DNA of 64,000 nt, from assembly GCA_037013495.1 (NCBI GenBank), contig CM072805.1:17394601-17458600 (forward strand), read 5' to 3'. The notes beneath the pieces were generated by a model. It was not told the DNA's origin and made no database searches. It worked only from the letters and a program-made list of their open reading frames with translations. This DNA is from Hippophae tibetana. Its lineage: Eukaryota; Streptophyta; Magnoliopsida; Rosales; Elaeagnaceae. The position numbers and the translations under genes are program-made. Of the stretch, positions 34,641 through 43,746 are shown one piece after another; within the stretch, counting starts at the first letter, position 1; each line of letters starts with the position of its first letter.

Positions 34641-36626
34641 AAGATTTTCTAGAAAATGATGAGAAATCCTTAATGAAGGCTGAGAAATCACTTAAATTGA
34701 TGTGAAGTTTCTCTTTAGTGCAATAAATTTGGATGCTTTAGATGGAGGAATTTTTCGTTGGAAGAATTTCTTTTATTCATTCAAATATTCATGATTTGTT
34801 TTGGTAAGATGAGTATAGGTAGCATATATCTCTCCATATATACATACATTTTCCCTTACTATGGTACCTCTTGCTTTCAAGTTTTCATATGGATATTTTG
34901 CACGGTAGCTCGATATTTCATCCGTGGAGTGTGTGACATAAAGTTCTTGTACTTTTCACCCACTTTTTTGTTTTGTTTAGGATTTTGATGAGGCCTTTGA
35001 GCTCAGTTAAACTTATTCCTTTTAGCTTTTGTATTGGTTCTGATACTAAACCCTTTAGTTGATTTCTGAATTTTGCAAAACAAAATCTACTTTTAAAGCA
35101 TCGAGTATTATTTATGAACATAAAGCATCATTGAGTGTTATTTATTAAGGAAAAACATAATTGTTCATAACATCATTGAATATTTATTTTCTTCGGCTAT
35201 AGTTTTACATTTTAATTGGAGAAGGATTTAAAAAAATGGCATCTTGTACAGTTTGGTGCCCAAAAGCATCATCTGCATCAGCGGGTGCTCGCATTGCAAC
35301 GTTGAATTCAAAACGATATCAGTAGCTCTCTGTTGCTCGTATTCAGTTCAGTTCTATACTCCAATATTTACTCTTAGTTGTGATCAGTATCGTTCTATTG
35401 ACTGTTTCATATTTCTTTGTAAATTGAAACTTGAATATATGTCTATGTATTTGTCATCATACTAGGAGATTTCAAGATTTAAATGAATTGGTGATTGTTT
35501 AGTGAGGGAAGTATCACTTTACATGGCAAAAGTTCACATGATTTGATTTCTTTTGTCATTAAAGGTGCAAATTTTGAATGTGAAATATCAATATATGATT
35601 GAAAACTAAATCATAAAGGAGAGAATTTTTTTTAACAGATTAGAACATTCTTTGTGATTTTAGTAATATGCAGGTTAAGTGTTTGTAACACTAAAAAGTA
35701 GCTATCTAGGCTTGTGAGTGATCCTGATTTCCATTGAATAGCATTACCAATATTTGGAGTTTGGTACCTCAAATCACCTCAATTTTATATTTGGCCATGT
35801 CACATACCCAAATTTTAGTCACTAGTGGTAAATTAAACAATATTTTTTTAATTAAATGAGAATTTTTAAAAAATTAATATCAATTTATCCATTTTAAAGA
35901 GGCATTTTTCCTTTTCACAATTATAAGATGATTAATATTGCAACACATGATTTCTCTCTATAATTAGTTCTTTAGACATAACTTCCATGTTTTAACTCTT
36001 GTGATGAAATTGTCCTTTATAGTACTGTATTAGGATGTAGTGAGATGATCCTAGTGTTAGGAAATATGAGAAATATAGTGCTACAGATGCTACCATTGGC
36101 TCAAGTAAAAGTACCAATTTTCCATCTCAGTTTATATTCTTATTGATGTCATCTACTTTTGTGCTTGTTGATTTGATTTCCTTGATATATGTACTTGAAA
36201 TTCTGATACATGTCTGACAGCATCTTAGTAGCGATTGTAGACAATTTGATTAGTTATATTAGTAAATTTTTTTCATGTATATTTTTATATTTTTGTAACA
36301 CTTTAATTAGCTAGTTATATTAAGGTTTTATTATGTTTAATGTATCTATTAAACTCTTAATTAATGTAATATCTCTCTTAAGTTTAATATAATGACCCTT
36401 AATTTTCTCAATTTATTTTAATTTATATTTAACAATGATGTTAATTAAGATGTATATGGTCAATGTATATCATTTTGATTACAAGTTTATGGTGTCAGTT
36501 ATTAGAAAATGAGGCCATAGGGTGTACCTATGGTCTCTCTCACTTAGGCCTTGGTTCTTATAACCATGGCCATAGACCTACGGTCACGGTTAAAAACCGA
36601 GGCCAGAGGTATGTTTTGTAGTAGTG

Positions 36627-36680
36627 GCAAGCAAAATCTAAATTTAAACCATATGGCTTGTATACCTCTTTACCTGTACC
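36627..36680 (+). pseudogene. Short chromovirus integrase piece
   Basis: Reads AKSKFKPYGLYTPLPVP, the usual link between the integrase zinc finger and catalytic core. It is bounded on the left by the CACTA and on the right by the foreign LTR at 36681. It includes one copy each of the target duplications GCA and GTACC. Confidence 0.85.
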
Positions 36681-36733
36681 GGATGACTCTATAAAAATAG
36701 AGTCATTAGTGTACGTTTTTACTTAATATTTAC

Positions 36734-38530
36734 TTGTCTTTTTCGGAATCACAGGTATTTTTATTGTTTTTTAGGTATTTTCGCTTAAAAACTTAACATA
36801 AAGACTCAAAGAGAAATACTACAAGCAATACATCACAAATATATTAATAAATAAATGAGGAAAGGTCAACAAATATGGAAAAATTGGAAAGAATGGGTCA
36901 AAAAGGTAACAAATGTCAAAAAGGTGGAAAATACGCACGCAGCACGCCAACTCCCCATGGCCGCGCGTGTCTTGTCCCAGTTCCGCACGCGCCCGGGCGT
37001 GCCTCTCCTACTCCTGCGCGTGCCGCTTCCATCTCAACCCATTTTTGCTCGCAACCGCCCCACGTCATGCTGACGTCATTTATGATGTCAGCAATCACCA
37101 TTCCACGTTTCCACCATTTTTTAACATTTTTTCACCCACTTTTTCTCCCCATCCTCACCTATAAATACCCCCTTCTCTTCACTTCTAAACACACCTCAAA
37201 ACCCATCTTCTCTTCTCTTTCTTTCTTTCATTTCTTAGTTTTTTTTAGTTTTTCTTAGTTTTTAGCTCTTCTTAGTTAGTTTTTCTTAGTTTTAGAGTTC
37301 TTCCCATTTTGGGAAGAACTAGTTATATTTTTGCAATTTATTTGCTTTTCGATTTAATAAATGGGAGTGCAAATTCCGCTTGGAGGTTTTCCATCAACGG
37401 GAATAGCATCGAAGTACTGTAAGGATTTTATTTTCTTTGCAGTTATTTTTTATGCTTTATTCTTACATGTTATATTTAATTTGTATGTGATTAAATTTAA
37501 CTCTGCTGGCTGTTTGTAAACATGATGTAATAATAACGTTGTTATGCTTACGAAATATTAAATAGGTGAAAATCTCTAAAATGAATTGATTTTATTTTTA
37601 TTCAAGATTTTATATTAAGAATGTTAGAGAGAAATATATTATTTTTCATTACAAACTTAAATCTGAAAATTTGATTTTAAGGTTTAGTTATCCGGTCTGA
37701 TTTAGAGTAGTGCTCTTTTATTTGTTGGTACAATCGCCCGGTAGTTAGAGTGAAGCTCTATTTCAAAAGTTTTTATAAGAATTATTATCTGAAAATGTAT
37801 TGATAACATGTTTTCAGTAGTGGTTTTAAAACTTGAAAGTTAGTACTCGGATAACTAAATTCTTAGGTTTAATTTGGACACCTTGAATAAAATTTAAATT
37901 GTCTAACCCCACCAAATGTGGCATTTAAATGGTTCATTTTCAATCTTTTAGAAAAAGGAATTAATTTAATTAACCAAATTAGTTATCAACCCTACCCATA
38001 GGTGTTAATTGATTTGTTTAGTTAACAAAGAATATCTAACCCCACCAAAGGTGGTATTCATACAAAAAAGAGAGAATCAATAAATATCAATTTATATCTT
38101 TAATAACCTGGATAATATGAGCAAGCATAATTAACTTAGTTATTATATCCATAAATACTCCACTATTTGAAATGATAAAATTTGCATAAATGTTTATTGA
38201 ATCTTTATCTATGTTTATTTTTATGTAAGTAGATTAAAAAACACAAAACCTAAAATATCGTGACAGGATGTTTAGGATTTAATTTCGTTTTTAAAAGTTT
38301 GAATAATAAATTAAAAACCACATACATTCTTTCCTTATATCGACTTTGGGAGTATACTTATCATTTTCTATGAAATGATTTGTGCACTTGCGAGAGTTTT
38401 ATAAATATAAAACCAAAGTATTGGTAGAATCAACGATGCCGGTTTTCGCTCATCATATATTTATATATATTTTTAATCAATTAATGTGCATAAAATCATG
38501 GTAATTTTAGTGCTTTTTTAGCACTCATCA
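36734..38530 (+). repeat. Rearranged Athila LTR
   Basis: 36734-38455 is a plus-strand Athila LTR that lacks the first part and ends TTTTCGCTCATCA. It is followed directly by 38456-38530, the first 75 bp of an Athila LTR in inverted orientation (ending GCACTCATCA). So both outer ends of the family occur within 80 bp, head to head. It keeps the GC island (about 36935-37070), TGACGTCA (37071-37078) and TATAAATA (37160-37167). No target duplication is visible. Confidence 0.85.
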
Positions 38531-39344
38531 GCATCACGCCATCTGTTTGCTCGAATCACATTGCGCCATGTGTTGCTCACTCGGTGATCGTTGACTTTGA
38601 CTAGTCTCTTTACCACACGTCACTCCTTGATTCGCCCAATGAATTTTGATGCCACGTGTCGCAGTACGATTGGATGAAATTGTCAGTTTTGCTTGTTTTG
38701 ATCGTCGCCCTTGATTTGAAGTTGATCGGACGGTCCAAATTGCACCTGAGCTCTATTTAAGCCCTTGATCACTCCATACACCATAATTAGTCTATATTAG
38801 CATAATTTTGATCAGTTTTTAGAGCTAAAAAGAGAGAAAAATACAGAAAAATTGAAGAAATGACCCAATTTTTGTGGAGATTAAAGAGGAAATTAATTCT
38901 AAAATTCAAGATATTAATTGTATTTCTTTTTCTACTCTTTTTTTTTATTAATTTTATGTCTTTCTTTATGAAAAATATGATCTTTATGAACACAATTATG
39001 TGTAATTTATTTATTAATATAGGGATCTTATGAACCCAATTTTCACCATGTGATGATCTAATATTTTTTCCCAATTATAATATTAATTTAATCTGATTTT
39101 TATGCTATTAATTGTTTGGCCAACAATTTATCTATGGAGGCAATTAAATAGATTTGAGAAAATTATTTAATTGTTTGTCTTGATTAAATAACATGCATAG
39201 TTTCTAGGTAGAGATGTATGATTCTTATGTATGTGATCCATAATTGATGAACTTAATGAGTAGTATGCAATTTAATTGGCATGAGAGTGTGATTAAACTA
39301 ATTCCTATATGTTGTGTAGTTTACTTGAGAGAGGAATACATGCT

Positions 39345-41318
39345 TGATGAGTGCTCAAAAGCACTAAAATAACCATGATTTTATGTACATTAATTGATTA
39401 AAAATATATATATTTATATGTTTTATCATATATTTATATAAATTTGTCTTTTTCAGAATCACGGGTATTCTTATTGTTTTTCAGGTATTTTGGCTTAAAA
39501 ACGCAATTTAAAGACTAAAAGAGGAATACTTGAAGCAATACATCACAAATATATTAATAAATAAGTGGGAAAAGGTCAACAAACATGGAAATATTGGACA
39601 AAATGGGTCGAAAAGGTCAAAAATGTCAAAAAGACGGAAATTGCGCGCCGCAGCCCAGCCGCGCGCGCGGGCACTGTTCACGCGCGCCGAGCTGCGCGCA
39701 GCGACAGCCCCCCGCGCGTGCGCGCAGCGCCCAGCAGCAGCCCCTCCGCGCGCCCAATGCGTTTTCGCCCCATTTTTCACGTGCAGCCGCCCCTGTGACG
39801 TCATGCTGGCGTCATTAATGACATCAACAATTCCAAAACGCGTTTTTACATTTTTTAATATTTTTTTAACATTTTGTTTACTCATTTTTTCTCTCCATCC
39901 TCACCTATAAATACCCCCCTTCCCTTCACTTCAAATCACACCTTCAAAACACACTTCTCTCTTCTTTCTTTCTCTCATTTCTTAGTTTTTGAGTTTTCTT
40001 AGTTTCTTTCTTAGTTTCTAAGTTTTTCTTAGTTTTTCTCTTAGTTTTTAGTTCAATTCTCTTAGGTTTAGAGTTCTTCTCTTTTTGAGAGGAACTTGTA
40101 ATGTTTTTGTAATAATTTAGATTTTTGATTCAATAAATGGGAGTGCAAATTCCGCTTGGAGGTTTTCTAGCTACGGGAATAGCGTCGAAGTTCTGTAAGG
40201 ATTTTATTTTCTTTACAGTTATTTTTATGCTTTATTCTTACATGTTATATTTAATTTGTCTGTGGTTAAATTTAACTATGCTGGTTGTTTAGTAAAAATG
40301 CTGTAATAACGACGTTGTTATGCTTGCGAAATATTAAATAGGTAAAAATCTTTAAAATGAATTGATTTTGTTTTTATTGAAGATTTTATATTAAGAATGT
40401 TAGAGAGAAATATATTATTTTTCATTACAAACTTAAACCTGAAAATTAGATTTTAAGGTTTAGTTATCCGGTCTAATTTAGAGTAGTGCTCTTTTATTTG
40501 TTGGTACAATCGCCCGGTAGTTAGAGTGAAACTCTATTTCAAAAGTTTTTATAAGAATTATTATGTGAAAATGTATTGACAACATGTTTTCAATAGTGGT
40601 TTTAAAACTTGAAAGTTAGTACTCGGATAATTAAATTCTTAAGTTTAATTTGGACACCTTGAATAAAGTTTAAACTGTCTAACCCCACCAAAGGTAGCAT
40701 TTAAATGGTTCACTTTCAATCTCTTAGAAAAAGGAATTAATTTAATTAAGCATATTAGTTATCAACCCCACCCATAGGTGTTAATTGATTTGTTTAGTTA
40801 ACAAAGAATATCTAACCCCACCAAAGGTGGTATTTATATAAAAAAGAGAGAATCAATAAATTATCAATTTATATCTTTAATAACCTAGATAATATGAGCA
40901 AGCATAATTAATTTAGTTATTATATCCATAAATTCTCCGCTAATATAAATGATAAAAATTTGGATGAATATTTATTGAATCTGTATATATGTTTATTTTT
41001 AGATAATTATTTATTGAATTTGTATCTATGTTTATTTTTATGTTATTAGATTATATTTAATTAATCTGTATATATGTTTATTTTATGTTATTAGATTAGG
41101 AACACAAAAACCAAACTATCGTGACAGGATGTTTAGGATTTAATTTCGTTTTTAAAAGTTTGAATAATAAATTAAAAACCACATACATTCCTTCCTTAGA
41201 TCGACCTTGAGAGTATACTTATCATTTTCTTCGAAATGATTCGTGCACTTGCGAGAGTTTTATAAATATTAAAACCAAAGTATTGGCAATAATCGACGAT
41301 GTCGGTTTTCGCTCATCA
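39345..41318 (+). repeat. 5' LTR of the complete Athila
   Basis: 1974 bp, TGATGAGTGCTC to GCTCATCA, with 7-bp inverted ends TGATGAG/CTCATCA. Contains a GC island (39641-39800), three TGAC-type sites (39796-39826), TATAAATA (39906-39913) and AATAAA (40132-40137), in promoter to polyadenylation order. It is 59 bp shorter than the 3' LTR, mostly because of the island. Confidence 0.95.
39641..39913 (+). promoter_or_regulatory. U3 promoter of the 5' LTR: CpG island, bZIP-type sites, TATA
   Basis: A 160-bp island rich in GCGCGC lies in a surround of about 30 percent GC. It is followed by TGACGTCA (39796-39803), TGGCGTCA (39807-39814) and TGACATCA (39819-39826), spaced about 11-12 bp. TATAAATA at 39906-39913 lies 80 bp further on. 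TGACGTCA is the classical plant bZIP (TGA/C-box) core; binding here is inferred. Confidence 0.7.
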
Positions 41319-41324
41319 AGTTTT

Positions 41325-41342
41325 TGGCGCCGTTGCTGGGGA
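41325..41342 (+). other. Primer binding site, tRNA-Asp type (complete Athila)
   Basis: TGGCGCCGTTGCTGGGGA, six bases after the LTR, matches the complement of the plant tRNA-Asp 3' end at all but one position. It primes minus-strand DNA synthesis. Confidence 0.9.
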
Positions 41343-42023
41343 AGAAATAACGTTTTTAAATTATTTATCAAAATTTTAAAAACATTTTTTGTGCTGTAAA
41401 TAATTGTGATATTTTAACAATAATCAAATTTCAAAATTCATAAGAAATAAAAATAAATAAATAAATAAAAAATAAATAAAAAATAATAATAAAAAAAATA
41501 ATAATAATAAAAGAAATAATTTTTTTTAATTGTAAAATAATTTAGAAATTTGAAATTTGAAGTAAAATTTTTTTACCGTTCATGAATAGTAAAAAAAAAT
41601 TACTTGAATTTATACATAATTAACTAAATAGTATGAAAAGTAAAAATCTAAGGGAGTTATGTCTAGGAGACTAGTTCTTGGAAACCTTTGTGCCACTAGT
41701 CTTTCTTGGGAACGTTGTTCTGGCTAGGAGAATGGTTTTTAAGGAGCTGTTGTACCACCATTCTTTCCTCGGAACACTCTTGGTTAATACTGATTATGTT
41801 ATTTAAAAATAAAAAAATATATAAAAAAAAAATTTTAAAATAAAAAATAAAAATAATAAAATAATAAAAATAATAAATAAAAATAAAAAAATAAAATAAT
41901 TTTTTTTCTTTTTTGTAGGGTTTAACTAGTTTTGTTTAGTGCTTTGTATTAAATAACATGTAAATTTTCTCTAAATTTTTTATTTTGTTGACAGGAGTTT
42001 TAAATTTACATTTACAACAGTCT
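41343..42023 (+). other. Structured, AT-rich leader of the complete Athila
   Basis: Two A/T-only low-complexity blocks (41440-41520 and 41805-41905) flank a normal-composition island (41646-41790) that holds the two stem-loops described separately. A polypyrimidine run and GTTGACAG (41988-41995) precede the gag start at 42024 and look like a 3' splice site; whether it is used is unknown. Confidence 0.6.
41666..41766 (+). other. Tandem pair of covarying leader stem-loops
   Basis: Stem-loop 1 pairs GGAGACTAGT (41666-41675) with ACTAGTCTTT (41695-41704) around 19 nt. Stem-loop 2 pairs GGAGAATGGT (41727-41736) with ACCATTCTTT (41757-41766) around 20 nt. The two units are homologous (shared CTAGGAG, TTGTRCC, CTTTCYTSGGAAC). 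The arms differ at two positions on each side and both pairs are compensated (C-G to A-T and A-T to G-C). The position suggests a packaging or dimerisation signal, by analogy only. Confidence 0.75.
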
Positions 42024-43226
42024 ATGCGTGGTAAAAGATCCTTAGGAAACCCCCTTACACCATATGTAAATAATTTTCATAAATTTAAACAAGTGTCAAC
42101 AAAACTGGATTCCACCCATCAACCTGTTTTTGAGCCAAACATAGAACCAAGACTTAATCCTTTACTAGAACCAAAAGAAATGGAGGAAAACCAACATGTT
42201 AGGGAAACCACGATGAAGGAGTTTGCAAGACCGGTGATTGGCACGGCAACTGCCGCTATCCAGTTGGGAGAGGCTGCTCGAAATTATGACCTTAAAAATA
42301 TTCATTTTTCTATGCTTTCTTCCTTTTATGGGCTACCTAATGAAGATTCTCTTTCCTTTATGAGAGATTTCTATGCTACGGTCCAAACATTCCCCCTCGG
42401 TATTCTAAACGAGGATCAACTTAGGATGAGATGTTTTCCCTACACTTTAAAGGATAAGGCCAAAGCTTGGTTGATGTCACTTCCCCCAGGTTCTCTGATG
42501 ACATGGGGTAACATTTACAATAAATTCATGGGAAAATTCTATTCCCATCAAAAAACATCAGAGTTGAGAGGAAAGATTGCTACTTTCTCTCAGATGGATG
42601 GAGAACCATTCCATGAAGCTTGGGATAGGTTCAAAATGTTTCTCACTCAATGTCCCCATCATAGCTTTCCCCTGCAGTTGCAGAACCAATTCTTTTACGA
42701 TGGACTTACACAACAATGTCAGTTCATTGTCGACAACGCTGCAGGAGGAGCAATAGGAGAAAAGACTACCTCAGAGACGTATAACCTCTTTGAGATGTTG
42801 GGTGCTAATTCCCAACAGAAAAGCTCCCGAGTGAGAAAAGCTGGAGTTCATGAAATCGACTCCAGTAATGAAGTTCAACAACAACTTGTTCAACTGACTA
42901 AGCAAGTTGCCCTTCTCGCTACACAAACCAACACCAATAATGATCAATATGGTTTGTATAGCAACATGGGACATGGTACTGAAGCCTATCCATATCAAGG
43001 AGAAACAACTGGACCTGAACAGGTCAATGTGTTGGGAGCATATCAACAGAGACCAAGGTTTGACCCCAATTCAAATACCTATATCCTGGGTGGAGAAGTC
43101 ATCCAAATTTCTCTTGGAGGCAAAACAACCCTCCTTTCACTCAAAGCTCAAACCAGGCAGGCCAGCAATTCCACCCACCTATTCCAAGAAGCATTCCCAA
43201 TAAACCAACCCTGGAGGACAACTTGA
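42024..43226 (+). CDS. Athila gag copy 1 (capsid precursor)
   Basis: About 400 codons from ATG at 42024 (MRGKRSLGN). The N-terminal part is variable. The conserved capsid block runs from TMKEFARPVIGTATAAIQLGEAA through NIHFSMLSSFYGLPNEDS, FPYTLKDKAKAWLMSLPPGS, KIATFSQMDGEPFHEAWDRF and LQNQFFYDGLT to VDNAAGGAIGEKT and NLFEMLGANSQQ. It aligns along its whole conserved block with gag copy 2 (43747-45063). Gag normally forms the cytoplasmic particle. No convincing zinc knuckle is seen in this copy, while copy 2 has one. The upstream in-frame codons from 41985 have no ATG, so 42024 is the better start. Confidence 0.9.
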   Translation: MRGKRSLGNPLTPYVNNFHKFKQVSTKLDSTHQPVFEPNIEPRLNPLLEPKEMEENQHVRETTMKEFARPVIGTATAAIQLGEAARNYDLKNIHFSMLSSFYGLPNEDSLSFMRDFYATVQTFPLGILNEDQLRMRCFPYTLKDKAKAWLMSLPPGSLMTWGNIYNKFMGKFYSHQKTSELRGKIATFSQMDGEPFHEAWDRFKMFLTQCPHHSFPLQLQNQFFYDGLTQQCQFIVDNAAGGAIGEKTTSETYNLFEMLGANSQQKSSRVRKAGVHEIDSSNEVQQQLVQLTKQVALLATQTNTNNDQYGLYSNMGHGTEAYPYQGETTGPEQVNVLGAYQQRPRFDPNSNTYILGGEVIQISLGGKTTLLSLKAQTRQASNSTHLFQEAFPINQPWRTT

Positions 43227-43746
43227 ATTCTTTTATTCAAGTCTGTAGGGATAACCAATCTAAAACCAATCAACGGTTGGACTTTGTGGAAGCTTCTATC
43301 AAAAAGGTGGAAGTTCAAGTTGAACAGTTAGTTGAACATTTGCAAAAGAGCAAAGACTAATTTGATACTTGAATGAATTCAATGAAGAGGAGACATTGAG
43401 TTTTTCATTCTGCAATCTCCAAGCAACGTCTTACTAGAAGACGATAAATTTTAGTCCTACATGGGAGGTCACCCATTGTTGTATTTTCCTTTGCTTTAGT
43501 TTGCGTGTAATAAAAATTCAAATGAAATAAATTCGTTTGTTTCAAAAATTGTGTCCATTCGTTTAAATTTAAATAAAAAAAAAACAAAACAAAACTAAAC
43601 AAAACAAAACAAAAAAAATTTTCCTTGCACCTTTTTGCTTTAAGCCTTTACGTTTTAAATATTTCTTAGAGATATCTACTATTGTATTTTAAGAGTAAAA
43701 TGTTGATACACAATAGGAGGAGGATCATTTTCAACTACAAACAACC
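43227..43746 (+). other. Spacer between the two gags, with tail-like hairpin motif
   Basis: Begins with a gag-like C-terminal segment resembling the end of copy 2 (NSFIQVCRDNQSKTNQRLDF). Then CGTCTT-ACTAG-AAGACG (43427-43443, a 6-bp stem) is followed by ATGGGAGGTCACCCAT (43461-43476). The same pair, ACGTCTT-GCT-AAGACGT (48932-48948) then ATGGGAGGCAACCCAT (48964-48979), lies directly after pol. An A-rich run (about 43570-43616) follows. The second gag starts at AACCATGGG. Confidence 0.75.

Larger units (their letters stand above)
32187..36626 (+). mobile_element. CACTA-type transposon, 4.4 kb, content unidentified
   Basis: Terminal inverted repeats CACTACTACAA and TTGTAGTAGTG with a 3-bp target duplication GCA (32184-32186 and 36627-36629). 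Subterminal units AACCGAGGCCATAGAC recur about every 38 bp at the left end (near 32241, 32279, 32318, 32355) and in inverted form at the right end (36510-36605), a CACTA hallmark. I see no TNP2, DUF4218 or Ulp1 wording inside. Several exon-like pieces exist (below), so the interior may be a decayed transposon gene or captured host exons. Subterminal repeats differ from those of the CACTA at 16125-17763, so it is a different family. Confidence 0.88.

Noticed and set aside
39508-39910. Several overlapping 77-126-codon frames on both strands across the GC island, Ala/Arg/Pro-rich; also at 28394-28959, 36855-37258 and 50986-51425
   Set aside because: They recur in every LTR copy because GC-rich DNA has few stops. 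They change frame with island length and overlap promoter motifs.
42771-43203. Minus- and plus-strand frames of about 90-98 codons overlapping gag 1
   Set aside because: They are shadows of the conserved gag frame; the same antisense shadow appears in the fossil at 1274-1507.
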